Below the pieces are notes generated by a model. It searched no databases. It saw only the letters and a list, made by a program, of their open reading frames with translations, and had not been told where the DNA came from. This document shows, piece by piece, positions 36,736-50,600 of a stretch of DNA of 64,000 nt (its first letter is position 1; each line of letters begins with the position of its first letter). The position numbers were made by a program, and so were the translations under genes. This DNA is from Alligator mississippiensis. Taxonomy: Eukaryota > Chordata > Crocodylia > Alligatoridae. The stretch spans positions 61,303,444 through 61,367,443 of the forward strand of contig NC_081832.1 in assembly GCF_030867095.1 (NCBI RefSeq), given 5' to 3'.

Positions 36736-39375
36736 GTTAATGAAATTAGAGGAGCAGGACACAGGTCCCACATCCACTCCTTCCACAGGGACAGGCCTCC
36801 TTAGACCCTAGTGTGCATGTAGCAGGGAGACTGTGGAACTAATAGTCCCCCCACCCCACCCTCACTACACATTTCATTTATCCCACAAATCACACTTTTC
36901 CATCCTTAAGCCCTTCCTTTCCTAGCACTATCCCTATGTTTAAGGGTACATCAGCTCTGCTCCACATGCATTCCTTACTATCCCACCTTCCCTAATTTTT
37001 TTCCCCAACCAAAGAATTAAAAATCTACAAGTATGAGCCCCTAATAGTACAGTGCCAGCTTTCACAATCATAATATTATTCTAATGGTCTTGCATCTTCC
37101 CTCTGGTTAATCAATGCTAATTAATTAATCAATGCCAGGGCTCTGCTATAATAATCCCTCGTGTCAAAAAATAGCAACATGCCCAGGAGTCAAGAGATTG
37201 CATGTAATTTACTATCTTTCAAAAAGAGTAGTTAGAACCTTTTCTAAATGATCCCAATGGATTAGTAGGATATGGCTTCCCAGAGTGTAAACCCCACAGC
37301 AAACCCCCATCTACCTGACACTTTTTCAGGTAGAATTTGCACAATTGCAAATCATTCTTAAAGTTTCTGCTGAGGGCAGAGCATGTGCTGACAGTGCGTA
37401 GGTGTAGCTCAGGTTCAGTGACCACAGCGTGTCCCCTGCAGCCAACAAATTGCTGTGAGAATGAGCTGCCTGCAGACTCTTGCTGCACAGGCACATTTCC
37501 GAATTGAGTGGGGGAGGAAGTTTTCAGCAATACCATTCTAGAGAGTTAAACTTTTCCTTTCCCTTTTAGCATAGCTTCTCTCAAGGGGCTGTAAGTGCCA
37601 GACATACGCTGAAATAAATGTTTATTTGCTGAGATCCGCTGGGGCACAGCCAAGAGCCATAGCTTGAACCTCAGGTGTGCACAAAATGTTACAAAATTGG
37701 ATTTAATAAAATGTTGGTTTGGAACATTTGGGGGCAAGGGGAGGACTCCTTCCTCTGATAAGCCCAAATTTGAATTCCTACTGCTGCCCAGCAAATTTTG
37801 AAGGGGTCTGAGAAAAGGTGAATTTTGGATTTTATGTAGTCAGCCTTTAAACAGAAAGGGTTTCTCAGCCCTAACTGTAACAGAACAGGAACTCTGGTCT
37901 AATGTAACACAGTGTATTGTACTTTACCTAACAAAGTGAATAGTGTGCTGCGCTCCACCAGTGATCTTGGAGGAGTACAAGTGATTCTGGGATTCTAGTG
38001 GCCTCGGGGCCTTAATGCTCAACATTCACAATGTTGGTGCACAGTGAACATATACTTTAATTTGGCTTAATTTCTGCCCTCCCCCCTTTTGCTGCAACAC
38101 ATTTTCTGCCACTATCTGTGTGCATCCTTTAGCCATCCCTTACTCCATACTCAGCTTTTGGCACAGATGTTAAGTGATTTTCTTCATAGGCTACTAAATG
38201 CCACCTTGAACTGTCCCCTCCCCCTCCCCCGCCCATGTTGCTATTAAGTGGAAATTAGCTCTTTTTTTATTTGCCAAGCAGCTTCTCAAACGCTCAGAGC
38301 TCCTGTTGGCACCTGAGGTGGTTTGTGGACTTTGGCCAGGCCCACAATGTTCTCTTAGTGAATTCAGGATGAGACTTATTAATGCTTAATATCTATTGTC
38401 CACAAGATCCTTGGTTCAAAGTGTCTGAATAAGTGTTTTTAGGTTAAAAAAAGAGGATACAGATAAGAGCACAGTTGGAACTCTTTGGTTACTTAATCAG
38501 TTGTCCTTTCTGAGGAAAGCTTTGCAACTTCATAGAATGCTAATGAGAAAATGCATCGTACAGTAGCTTTATGGATATTAACATTTGCATAGCATGCGGA
38601 GGTTTAGTGAGACAGTTGAAAGTAAAAGAAGCAAGAGGATTTCACGCTTGTGTTTACTATCAAATGCTTTATCCGCATCAGTAATACTTAGAGCTTTCTG
38701 ATTGTTCATTGCACTTAGTGTGTGGCATCAGCTTCCAAAAATACCGGGATGCTTGTTCTTCCAGAAAATTGGAAGATTGCAATATTGCAATATTAAACTG
38801 TTGTTGTCATTATTAAGTTATATGGGTTTGACAGCAAAACAGTACCGTTTTACTTTTCAAGGTTGGATTTCCAATAGCTGATATCATGGGGGCAAAGCAT
38901 CACATATTTGACTTTTTTCAAAGTGAATTAGATGCTGACTCAAGTCGTCTCTTTCTTCCCCCAGTTTGGCAGGTGACACAGCTGATGGTGGTGCAAGGTT
39001 CTCTGCACTGATTTGTCAGTATGTCCCAACTGTGATCTGAAGCCAAGCAACTTCAAAGCTGAAAGGATCATTCAGTGTAGTCACTGATTTCCAGGAGACA
39101 GAATAAGATCCGTTCTTTTCATACCAGACTTCCCGCTGCTATGAGATGGTGATGACTTTCAGGTATAACTGATGCAGACAGGATTCAAATCAGGTGAAAG
39201 TCTGATTGTCACCAGTTCCTAGAGCAGTCTTCCCCATGTTCAACTATATATATACCATACATGTTTTTGAAAAGTAGATTTTTTTTGATAATGAGAACAA
39301 ATGAACCAGCTGTTTCTAGGGCAAATCTTAAGAACTCCTGCTTACAATTGGCACCATCACTCTTTACAGAGCATG

Positions 39376-39965
39376 TTATATGCACCAATGAGTTCTCTGA
39401 TGGCTGCTGAGTCCAATGCATGAATGACAGTCCCACCCACAGGCAGGGCATACCCACACACTAGCTATGCTCTGAATCCGAGCGGGAGATTCTTTCCTCC
39501 TCTTATGCCAGTCATCACAAAACTTGATCCAGTTCGCCTCACAGTGCCTCGCTCCATCTGCAGGTATTAGGATGGGTTCCTTCCATGGAATCCTGCAGAT
39601 CAGCTTGTCCAGCTGTTGACAGAAGCTGTCCTTCTCATCGCTAGCCTGAAGAGTTGGAGCATAGACACTAACAAGGTTGATGAATCCCTTCTGTAGTCTT
39701 ACTTGAAGTGTCATGGTACTTATGGACACTGCAATCAGAGCTTCACATGATGACATAAATTCATTTCTGATGGCAAAATCTACACATGCTCTCTCCTTAC
39801 TCCTTCAGGTTTACCGTACTAGTACGTGGTGTAGTCTTCCTCCTTTATGAAGCTTGTATCTGAGAGCCAAGTTTCCGAAAAACTGCAATATCAATTCTGA
39901 AACATGCAAGCTCATTACTCAACACAGCTGTTTTCCTCAGATCTGAATCAAGATCAAAGTCTTAT
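39376..39965 (-). mobile_element. Non-LTR retrotransposon with internal deletion
   Basis: Minus-strand text begins with an apurinic-endonuclease-like N-terminus (LSNELACFRIDIAVFRKL, then IKEEDYTT in another frame), continues with TMTLQVRLQKGFINLVSVYA and ends in ILIPADGARH, where LGDFNAR would be expected. The frame then passes directly into a C-terminal zinc finger of the form C-x2-C-x3-C-x9-H-x3-H (VCPACGWDCHS, GLSSHQRTH). The whole reverse transcriptase is missing. The family resembles jockey/I/RTE-type LINEs with a C-terminal finger, a judgement from memory. Confidence 0.6.
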
Positions 39966-42644
39966 CCAGGGGTCAATATATTACAGCAAGCAGTTCTGTT
40001 CATAAAATCAGTTGAGCCAGGTTGTAAGTACCGAGACAAAGCTTGTTTTAGCCATCTTTTCTAGGGTTACCTTCATGTGAGGCAAGCAGGCCATCCCTAA
40101 ACAGAGTTGCTTGGAAATCTTGGTAGCTGCCTCAGGGCCTTTATGCCTCTCTCAGATCCCTGTGACCATCTTGCCAAGGCCTTCAGCGCATATGCCTAAG
40201 CAGAGTTTTGGAGGAGCAGAGGCTGCCATGGACCTGTCATCCCTCCGTTAGACCACTGAGCCAAAATTCAAAAGCCAGAATGAACGTTCAGTGACACAGA
40301 GATTGTAGCTTCTGCCAGAAAGCAACTTGAATAGAGCTGCTAACTGCCTGTCACTTCAGCATGAGTGCCTTTTTTGTCAGGGTGAAGTCCCTTAGCCTTT
40401 CTTCAACCAAGAAGTGTCCACAGGGCAGCGGAGGATGTAGTTTAATGCCATGCACAAGGCATCCTGCTTACAGTGGTGGTAATTTCTAGTTTCTCGAGGA
40501 AGTGATATATAATTATACCTGGCCACCTTTCGAAGTGCTCTTATGTAGCATCAGCCTCCCCTTTCTTCCTATTGTTGCTATTTATTCTGCCTTCCCAGCC
40601 TCTTACGTATTTGGCTGTGTACACTGTACTTAGCTTACCAGACAGCCCAGAAGCCTATTAAAGTTGAAATGCTGGTTCACATCTGGATGCTAGTAACTGC
40701 TTAAAATAGTGTTCTCTCCTTCTTTCCCCTCTCCTGAAATGTGATATCTTTACAACAGTAATTTTACCAAACTAAAAGGAGAATTCAGATTTATAAGATA
40801 ACAGTCTAGGTAGATATTGTGATTCCTAGATTTATGTATTGTTTCTTAGCCAATTCTGCTGGAATATCATAGTCCTCCCAAGAAGAGTCTGAAATTAGAC
40901 CTTCATCTAGTCACCTGTTCCTTTTATGTCTTCCCAGGTATATTGTTTGGTCTGTTTAAATGAGTCTGTAAGCCTATTGGACAGGAAGCATTGCCCTCTG
41001 AGTTACAGCTCTGAGCACACTGTCAGCATTCAATAAATAACATTAATAATAGAAAAAGCAGAGGATGGAGCCATCTTAACTTTGAAGTTTGTTTGTGCTG
41101 CTTTATGTCACAAGTTTAAGAGAGTCCATGTCCTTAATATATCCACATGGGATTCCCTTAACTAGTTTGTTAGGCTCCTTGTTGCCCAGGTGATAGAGGA
41201 AGCTATAAAGTGAATTTTCTTCTTTTCATCATATTTGTTAAGATCTTATGTGTCGATTAATGACACTTCTTATTGGTTAACTTTGACCTAAACATAAGCT
41301 TGGATGTCACGCAGAAAAGATCAAAACAGAAGGTTTTCAACTGTAACCGCAAAACAAAAGTTTTGAGTAGTTGTAGATTATTCACAGCTTTCACTAAAAC
41401 AGTTCAATATGATGGACAAAAATATGTACAATATAATAATAAAATTATATCGTTAAAACACTCCTCTTCTCTTTGCAATATATATAATACTGTTGCAGGT
41501 GTCTGAATGTGGAAAATTCATCCACTAGTGAGACAGGCTAGTGAATAATTGACAAACATTGTTTCAACTAATATGAATTTCACTGCATTTCTATAAATCA
41601 CTCTGAGTTTGCCTGGTTCTAATTGTGAATACAGCCTACATCACTTTTAAAGTTATCAATATGTGACACTCACTACAGGCCTCCAGTATATAAGCTGTTC
41701 TGTGCAGGACCCTGAAATAAGTTGCCAGCAAGTCTGATTCCCTGCACTTTCATAGTTAAAATGTAAACCTTTGCCTTAGTTAAAGATCCTGGGTTTCTTA
41801 ATCCAGAGACTGCAGAAGATTCATAAACCTCTATGAATTACCAGCTACAAGGGACTAGAGCAGGACGTTAGTTGGGTTATATTTTCATAGTTCTGTTCTT
41901 CTCTGAAGTGGTTACTAGGTGTTTGAGAAAGGGACCCCTCTCTTCCTTTGATCTGCATAATGCCAGGCACTTTATTGGAACTCATCCAATGAAGAATAAT
42001 GTTAGATGTGTAACACTGTCTCCCAGGTAACATAAACCTCTCTCCATTGGCAACCAGGATACTCTCATTTTACTTGTTCTACCTACCTATTGGTGCAATT
42101 TGTTCTATGCCTTAGTTGAATTATCCTGTCCTGAGACCATGTACAAATGGCTTGAAGATGATCAAAAGTCTTAAAAATATTTTTCAATGGGGAAGGAAGA
42201 ATGGACATGAGCAATGCAAGGTTCAGAATCATTATTTATGGCATAAGTCTTTCCTAAGCTCCTGTTAGGCTGTGTAGTTTTCAGTGGCAAGAGAGTAACT
42301 GTAGATTACCCCAACCCCAAATCGTCAAACAATGGAATGCACATACCAAGAAAAGTGTTCCAACTTAGCAGCTGTTTTTTCAGTTTGCTTATCTGATTAT
42401 GATTAAGCAAGCTGGTGTTTATAGCATAGGCCTTGACCTTGGTGTTGGTTCAAACGGGTAAGGATATGGAAGATGAAGAAATTTCTTAGTAAGCCTGTCT
42501 TAACTGTATATTACCATAATATTTTTGTGTTAACCTTTTGATGGCCTGGCTCTGCCACAGCCCAAAAAATAGCTTTCTTGTAAGGCAAATGTATTTAAAA
42601 TTTATATTTTAATAGATGCTATATAGTTTAGATATCTTGGGACT

Positions 42645-43110
42645 CGAACATAGAAAGTGCCATACTGGGTCAGACAAATGGTTCATCTAGCCCTCTATCG
42701 TGTCTCCAACAATGGCAGGAGTGGATGTTTTAGATCAGTGGTTCTCAACCTTTTTCAAACTCAAGGCACCCCTCAGAAAATCCCAGCTCCTAGTTTTCAC
42801 TCACTCTTTGACTACAGAAAAAATAGGACAGCAAGTCTTCTGTTGCAGAAAACCCAGAAAGACCCCACAACAGGTTAGAATTTTTTTAACATTATAGATT
42901 CCTATTTTAAACCTCTGGGTTTATCTTGTGAATCGTGTTTTTGCACCTAACATTACAAACATTGTGTGGCATCCTTGGCACCCTTGAAAGGATCTCGGGT
43001 ATTCTCAACCAAGGTGCCACAAAACCCCGGTTGAGAATCATTGCTTTAGGGCGCAAGCACTGAACTAGGTATATCAAGAGTAATCTCTCCCCTATAAGCA
43101 TTCTCATCCT
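42645..43110 (+). repeat. Older interspersed repeat interrupted by a hAT-like insert
   Basis: 42645-42735 reads 'aacatagaaagtgccatactgggtcagac...catctagccctctatcgtgtctccaacaatggcaggagtggatgttttaga', a widespread sauropsid repeat. It resumes at 43044 with 'ctttagggcgcaagcactgaa', which is the expected continuation ('tttagaggaaggtgcaag' in other copies as I recall). Confidence 0.55.
42736..43043. mobile_element. hAT-like non-autonomous element
   Basis: Terminal inverted repeats CAGTGGTTCTCAACC (42736-42750) and GGTTGAGAATCATTG (43029-43043). The flanking octamers TTTTAGAT and CTTTAGGG agree at five positions, an aged 8-bp duplication. Related to the copy at 31935. Confidence 0.75.
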
Positions 43111-45347
43111 GTTGGTTTTGTTCAGTCAAGCGCTCAAACCAGAAATTAATTTTGCAGCATTGGATTACATTGGCTATATGAATTAGGTGTTAAATGTAAA
43201 CAGTTATACCATAAAAATGCTTTGAGATGAGGAACTCCAGAAATCTTCTCCTGTCATACTCCAAGTTCCTGGTGAGCTATAGATAGAGTATTAATTAGTC
43301 AAGGTTGGTTTAGTGTGAAATTCATAAGAAGCACAAACTGATATGGATGGTTCAGCCTTTGATCTTCCTCCATTCATGTAGTGGAACTGTCCTCTACACA
43401 GCTCTCAGAAAAGGACTTGATACTAAACGTGAGCAGGCAAGGTTGGGGCAAATATTCACCTGGATGTTTGTTCTCAGTAATGTTTCATATAACTAAAATA
43501 CTTCATTTTCACTGATGTTCCTACCAAGTTTTGAATCTACTCTAACATGGTTTGCTGTCTTTGAAAGGCTTATTTTGCTGCAACGCTTATTCTTCTGAAT
43601 TATTTAAGGAACCCACAGTGAAACAAATTCAGTGCAAGTTGCAAAAATGGATAAGAGATTCCTGAAACACGGCTGCTCCTGAGGCAGTTGTATTTTAACC
43701 AAACAATTTTTGTATGTTTAATTTATGTAGGTGAGGAAGGAGATAAAAAAGGGTCTTTAAAAATTGATTTTTTTTTTAAAGAAACGTGTACACTTCTGTT
43801 TCAAAGAAAGTAGCTTTGTAGCATCAGATGCAACTGTCAGAATGAAATAAGCTATATGGTATGTCCCCAAGTTATAATTTCATATTGCAGTAATTTTTGC
43901 TGATCAAACAGCAAAGTTTAAGGCAAGTTGCTGTCAGCATGAAAAAAGCCCCCAACCAGAAAAGGCCTTAATTTCTAATGAGGAACAGTTGGGGTAGTGT
44001 GTGCAGAACTGCAGAGTCAAAGAGTTTTTTAAATATTCTGTAGCTCAAGGACTTGGCTCATCTTCAAACATTTGTAACTACAAAAGGATGGATAATCTTG
44101 CAAGTGAATGTGCCCCATCTAGGGGCAAGAATGTGAAAATTCGTTAAAACAGGTAAATCCAAGACAAAGTAGCAGCAGCATTTCCTTGGCATGCAAATGC
44201 ATCCTTTCTACCTCCACTGAGAAGTGATTTCTGTTCCAATTTATGGAATCAAAGACTGTCGTTTCCTCCAAATTTCATTTTCCTGAATAATGGTATGAAT
44301 GTGGTTTGTGACATAAGTAGCCAGGCTTGAATTTTTGGCTGTAAGTTACTTAAACCTTAAACTGCAGTACTAAAGATAAAATGCTGCTGCTATTTTCTCA
44401 GTGCAATCCTTGGGACTTCTGTGGTGAGAATTATTTTGTACTGTGTACAAGCTGTGACTCCTATTGAAAGTTTTGGAAAACTCCCGAGTTTTCATCTGAT
44501 CATTATCTGCATCATGAGTAATGACAAAGCTCCTGTCTGAGGCTACAAATTGGATAACTTTACATTCTCTGCGAAGTGTTTTTGCCATCATGGTGGACCA
44601 GAACATGGTGTAAACGGGATTCAAACGTGTGACGTTTGAGATATATGGTAACATACTATAGATTCAAAACTTTTTCTGATTTTTAATTGTATCTGTAAAC
44701 TCCTGTTTACCATTCGTACCTTTATGTGATGATAACTCAGCTCTCTTCTACATGGATTGGCAGAACTATCTAAATGGGTGATTAAGTCTCCCATTAGCAG
44801 CGAGAATCTTTTGAGCCAACTTCAGCATTTTTGGTGGGTGGAGGGGCTCTGCAACAAGTTTTCTTTTCCCTTTTCTTTGTGCCTTTTTTCTTGGGTCACC
44901 CACAACCTGATGTAACTGGCTCAGGTTTGTAATTTATCAAACTCACAAAATGCCCCAAATATTTTGGGATGAGTTAGTGAGCTGAATGTGTGAGTTGCAT
45001 TTCAATTTAAGGGACTCATTTTCTATGAAGTGTATGAGGGAATAACATCTCTCTAAGTTCTTACACCACCACTAAAGTAATTAAGCTTACTTCTTTTTCT
45101 TTCAGTCTTTACCATCTTTCCCTGATGAAAAAGGAAGAAACATTGTTTCTTTGTTGTTGTTGTTGTTGTTTTTTTAACAGACCCCAAGGTTTTTATATAA
45201 CTGTATATCCCACAAATCAAGGGGCTGCTGAGCCTACATGGCATTAAGCTGTGCCTTTACATGAACACAAGAGTTTCAGAGGTTTCTAGTGGTTTGCTTT
45301 TAAATATAATAGGCATTTATACTAGTGTTTTTCTCTTTCTCCCAAAG

Positions 45348-45745
45348 GTGCTCTTACAGAGTGCTATGATGAACTGGGCAACAGATATCAACTTCCAGTC
45401 TACTGCCTGGCCCCACCCATCAACATGATAGAGGAGAAAGGAGACCTAGAGACTCTAGATATTCCTGATCCACCACCCAATTCTGGGCATGAATGCCAGC
45501 TTCGCTTACGTCTTTCCACAGGCAAAGACCTCAAACTTATGGTCCGCAGTATGGACACAGTGTATCACATGAAGAGGCGGCTACATACAGCGGAGGGAGT
45601 GGAGCCCAGCAGCCAGCGCTGGTTCTTTTCAGGCAGGCCACTTGCAGACAAAATGAAACTGGAGGAGCTGAAAATACCGAAGGACTACGTGGTGCAAGTC
45701 ATTGTGAGCCAGCCCTTAGCAAACCCAGCCCCAGTGGAAAACTGA
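45348..45745 (+). CDS. UBTD2: UBTD2 last coding exon, ubiquitin-like domain and stop
   Basis: The exon begins after the acceptor TTTCTCCCAAAG and completes the split Gly codon (G|GT), giving [20 protein letters not shown]. It ends with TGA at 45743-45745. It encodes 131 residues after the split Gly; with the previous exon and a missing 24-residue first exon this totals 234 residues, the length I know for human UBTD2. The C-terminal ubiquitin-like fold runs roughly from [16 protein letters not shown] through [17 protein letters not shown] to [11 protein letters not shown]. Unlike ubiquitin it has no C-terminal Gly-Gly, so it is a fixed domain that is not conjugated. The tail LANPAPVEN differs slightly from the human PVQNPTPVEN as I recall it. 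Met codons inside the exon (for example at 45425) are not starts; splicing phase shows the frame entering from upstream. Confidence 0.95.
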
Positions 45746-46016
45746 TCCTTCTTGTTTGTTGATTCTTCTTTCCTTCTCTGTCACATGGGATTACTTTCCC
45801 TGCTCTCATTTTTGAGGTTTTTTCCTGATAAAGGATTGGTTCTAAGAAAAGACCAGCAAAAAGAATTCCATCTGTGATGGAGCTTTGCAAAAACAAACAC
45901 ACACAAAAAATAGTAACTGTCCCTTGGGATTTGCCTGATCTACCCTCACAAGAAATGCAGAGCAAGAGCAATGAAGGAGATGTAGGGTATATGGGTGGGG
46001 AAGGGGTTTGTCACTT

Positions 46017-46022
46017 AATAAA
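46017..46022 (+). promoter_or_regulatory. Candidate proximal polyadenylation signal
   Basis: AATAAA in the context CACTTAATAAAAATG, 272 bases after the UBTD2 stop codon. It is the first canonical hexamer downstream of the coding region; a T-rich or GU-rich downstream element is not obvious. Confidence 0.4.
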
Positions 46023-46475
46023 AATGTAGTGACACTTGGAACTGTAGGCAGTGTGCTGATGCATGGAGAGAGCACTTTTATTAGAATAAAAAATAAACCA
46101 AATGGTCTTATTTCAGGAAATCAGCACCTCTTACAGTTCATCCAAGAAGCATAGCTGTTCATGGTAGTTCCAGCCTGCTAGCTATTTATGATGATTCCGT
46201 TTTGGCTTAACTCGTGCTTTGTCAGATTACTCCTGGGGCATAGTGAAACTTGTCCAGAAAGAGCTGGACAGAGGGATGGATCTTTCTGTTGCTTCCTCAT
46301 TCTGTGTTCCACCCTAAATGTGGCTCCTCTTAATGTTCAGACCAACAAATTTTAGTACATTCCAAGATGATGACACACAGTCCCGTGCCATTGCTAGCTT
46401 CAATGTGTTGGTAATGCTGCCTTCTGAAGCATTGGGCAATAATTTAGTAAATGTACACTTTAAAAAAACATTCAT

Positions 46476-46495
46476 GTACTGTACTGTACTGTACT
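46476..46495 (+). repeat. Pentanucleotide microsatellite (GTACT)4
   Basis: Four perfect GTACT units followed by GTAAA. Confidence 0.9.
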
Positions 46496-47601
46496 GTAAA
46501 CTTACCTGCTATTAGGGTAACTTGTCCTGCAGTTTCAGGCTGGCTGGCATCTGAATACATGCCTACCCAATTACTGCATACATTTCAAGCTTGTAAAACA
46601 AACAACAAAAGGCGAGCTGATCACAAAAGATGCACTGACCTAGGATTAAGAAACAGAAGAATGACCTTTATCAGCAGACACTAGTATGCAGGCTGTAATA
46701 GTCTAATCTCAGTTATACCCAAACATGACTGATTGCTGTTTTCTCCTTGCTAAAATCTCTGACGGCACACACTGTGGAAAATGGTAAGAAAGAAAATATA
46801 AAGCACACTAAGTTTTGGTTATTCATGTGACTGCTTGTAGAAATAATAGTTGTTCTCAAGGTCTGTTTTGGACCTGCTGAGTTTATAGTCAATAAAATTG
46901 GAAATATCCTCACTGCATTGGCAACTCAGGACATAGTCCCTAGGTTTAACACTCTTGCTTTTCCCTTCAGAATGCAAATCCCCCTTTTTGTGGGACTAGA
47001 TAAATCCCTTTCTTAACATTTCGGACAACAGTTATAGTTTTCACCTATCAAAATTAAAATTGAATAGGATGTTGAGAAAATAGATCTAATTACTGAGTAG
47101 TGTCTTGCTTAAAAAAGAAACTGAATTTGTTCCTTTAATGGCTCTTTGCATTTCTGCCTCTGTGGTCTTTCCTTCACTGAAACAATCTGCCCCATCCCTA
47201 TTCAATACCAAGTTTAAGTTTACAGTCATTGCTCATTTAAATGACTTCGTTCCTCCCAAACTCCTATTTTGCCTATTCAGTCTTTATTACTTTCTGTCTT
47301 CCATCCCTAAATCTACACGCATCAAGTGTGGCTCTACTGTGATAGTAGAGTCATTTTTAGTATACATATTTTTAAACTTGCAACGAAAAGCTGCTTTAGT
47401 AATGCCATAAAACTTAATTTCACATTCTTGCAGGAGCTTGTTTCCTTTATGAACTGCAGTATAAAGTTGGAACGAGCACAGTTCACTTGGATTGCAAGCT
47501 CGTGAGACTTTCCACACTACCCAGATGCTTCATACATTTCAGTAGCTAGGTGGCGCAGTGTATTTGGTGCACTAGACTACCTCTTTCAAAGCCCCAAGAT
47601 T

Positions 47602-47638
47602 TTTTTTTTTATTTTTTTTTTTTATTTTTTTTTTTTTA
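47602..47638 (+). repeat. Poly-T tract
   Basis: T runs broken only by single A residues, on a background of 'tagctaggtggcgcagtgt' at 47545, which might be the A-box end of a tRNA-derived SINE; no B box was found. Confidence 0.6.
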
Positions 47639-50600
47639 CTTTGTCACATACAAGCATGAACTTAAGTTTCATTTTAGTCACCATACTACATGTGTCCAAA
47701 AAAATCCCCAGAAAGCTCCTTTGCAAAATTCACTGCTGACCATCTACTTGAGGAATGTTGAAGCCTGGCAACAGTTTCATGGAGTGAATTGACTGAGCTC
47801 TGTGAAGGAGCCTGTATTTAATCTCTTACTTCTCATTAATACCAAATTGACTTCCACATTTATTTTTTAATAAATAGTTAAATAAAAAGTTAAACAAATA
47901 AACCCTGATCTATACAATTTTTTTTGGATTGTTTATCCCCATAATGGTGATTGAACTTTCACAGTAAACTCTAGATTTTTTAGACAAAATCCAGCTGATA
48001 CACATTGAATCTATCACAATCTGTATTTTGCATCCTGAAGGGAGAACTAATAGTGGATTTCTGCAAAGAGGCCTTAAAATCTCATGGATTTTAACACTTC
48101 AAATGGTGCTTGGTAAGACAAGAGATGTTATGCTTATCTAAGTGATGGGTAGTAATTTCCTACCAGGAGCAGCTTGTCTTTTAAGACACAGTATAAATCT
48201 TTGTTTAGCCTGTTTTTATGATGCAGTTTCCCTATAACCACTTCTAGAAGAGGGGAAAAGTGCTACAGCTATTCAAAAGGAGCAAAGTTGTAACTAGGAT
48301 AAAATATTTTGTACCTCCCATCCTTTTGTAGGATGTATTTTCACACACAGTTTAATTGTTACCAAATATAGTTTTTAATAATACAAGTTTCTGACAGTTT
48401 GAATGAATTTCCACACATAATTTGAGACGCTTCAGCTGTAGAATGTTAAACTGTAACATGTAACAAGGTTTTACATAAAATAATTTGGTGAAGGGGACAG
48501 GAGAGGATGTATTAAGTCCTGTATTTACTTGCATATCATATGCATCTTTCCCTTAAATATCAGCCCTCAAAAATTGGAATGCATGTCTTAAGCAGGGAAG
48601 TGAATTTTCTGCATCAGAATTGAAGCCTAGTGGCTGCCATGAAGCAATGGGCTTCTTCCCCAGTCCAGAAAGGAAGGGCAGGGTGCATCCTTCAAGGTCA
48701 CAGTTGTTTTAACCCTATTACAGCTGCTGAGCTGTAGAACTGTAGTTCCGACTGCACTCCTCTTGTTTGGGACCAGCATTCAGCCATGTTCATCCCATGA
48801 TGTAGCAGTTAAGATTCTGGAAAAAAATCTTTCTTTTTCATTCTTTCTTCTCAAAACAAGTTGTCTGTATTATTTGGGGGGATATGGTATGTGAGTAGAT
48901 ATGATACCTTTGATTGGTCTTCATGAACGTAGGGGGTGAGCATTTCTGGTTATGATCACTGCTGGAACCATTTTCTAAAAATATACTCTCCTTTACTCAC
49001 TCCTTCTGTTCTCTTTTCCTGCAAGCGTACATCTCAAAAGCAAGCAATCTGATGGCAAACCATTTTCTTAGATATGAAAGCAAATATTAACTTTCTCCCT
49101 CCTCCTGATAAACTGCTATATACCACCCCCATCCACCCAACCGGAAACACAGAAATGTCATGCAATACATGTCAGAAGGTGTAATGATTCTCCCAATAAG
49201 AAGAGGAGACAGTTTCTGAGAGCATACGTATGTAGGTATGTGGTACTGGTTAAACATATCCTATATAGACAAAAATGTGGCTATACACATACATGTTGAA
49301 GAAATACTGCACTTCTGTCTAATCTGTGAGATGGATGGTTTTGGTAGTCATGCAGAATTCTCTTCTATGAACACAAATGCAAAGGACTGAATTCTACCCT
49401 CCGCTGAATTTATGCATCATCCATTGGACTTGGTGAGATCTTTGTACATGCATCTCGGAGCATAACGGGTCATCTGCATGTTAAAATGCAGCTTCTGGCT
49501 ACAAACTTGCCCTCACCAATGCAGTGAAAAAGTCTTGCCAGCTGCTGGCCTGAAAACCTAGTGGTCTCAAACGAACAATTTATATTCATTGCACAAGAAA
49601 GGTAAATATGTGCGAATGCAGGTGTATATGATTTTATTTTAATATGTACGTTCAGATTTGGTCAGGACTAGCTGATAGGTAGTAGTGCGAGTGCAGTGTT
49701 CATTTTATAGCATTGGCATCCTGCCCAAAGTGCTGCATTACAGAGTACAGTGTCCTTGGCCACAAGTATATAACTCAGGATGCATGTATAACAAACATAG
49801 CATCAGGTAAAACAGAGAACAGACAAATGAGCAGCAATAGGACAAAGTTTTCATTCGACCCACAAGCCCACTGTATGTCACGCTTGATTAACTTTGGCCA
49901 TTAAGTGATGCCAGTGGATCAAATTTTTATGCACAGTTCTGAGGACTTTTTTGTACTTGTTAATGCAAAAATGTCACTTACCCCTGACCGAGAAGGGGCT
50001 GGCTGATTTCTCCACTCCTGATATAGTTTTAAGGTCAAGGAGCACCAACACTACATCTATATTGCTGCAAAAGAATGACTAGAAATGGAACAAATGTTAG
50101 AAACGTATGTGGCTAGCTCTGCTACAGGGGCCCCCCATATATTTTTTCCACAAAAAGAACAAGAAATTACTCTCATCCGTAGCATGTAAATTTGGATTAT
50201 GGACTGCTCTATTAGCCGGTTGTGTATTACAATAATGGGATACACAGAAAATTCTTATTTGGGACAGTAACAACATTTTCAACTTAAAACCAACAACTTC
50301 TATGCCTCTGGAGATGTGAAATGTTTTGGAAAATGAAGTTCTAGTTTTTAATGGTAGTTGGTTGGCTGTAAGTAACATTGAAATTAAAAAAAGCTCCCTT
50401 TGCCTTTCACAAAAAGTTGCATCTTTTCACTTGGGGAGAACCAATCAGGCTTCACATTGACATGAGAAAGCAACATGGTCAATTTATATAATATTTGATA
50501 AAGCAGGTGGCCTATTGATAAAATATAGCTATGATATCAGACATGCTTCTGCATCTATATATCCATTGTTAGTTTTTAAAAAAGAAAAAGAAAAAATTCT

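Larger units (their letters stand above)
9941..45347 (+). other. UBTD2: UBTD2 intron 2 (35.4 kb)
   Basis: GT donor at 9941 and AG acceptor at 45346-45347, phase 1. It holds most of the mobile elements listed separately. Stretches in which I recognise nothing beyond AT-rich unique-looking DNA or short homopolymers are 9941-12280, 14170-15530, 16920-18390, 18690-19850, 20160-21090, 21540-23580, 25320-26660, 26760-27950, 29630-31930, 32300-34720, 35170-35600, 35840-36240, 36740-39370, 40040-42640 and 43115-45347. Open frames in these stretches are short and lack codon-like composition. Confidence 0.9.

Noticed and set aside
47545..47600. Possible tRNA-like start 'tagctaggtggcgcagtg'
   Set aside because: No B box or T arm follows; only a T-rich tract.
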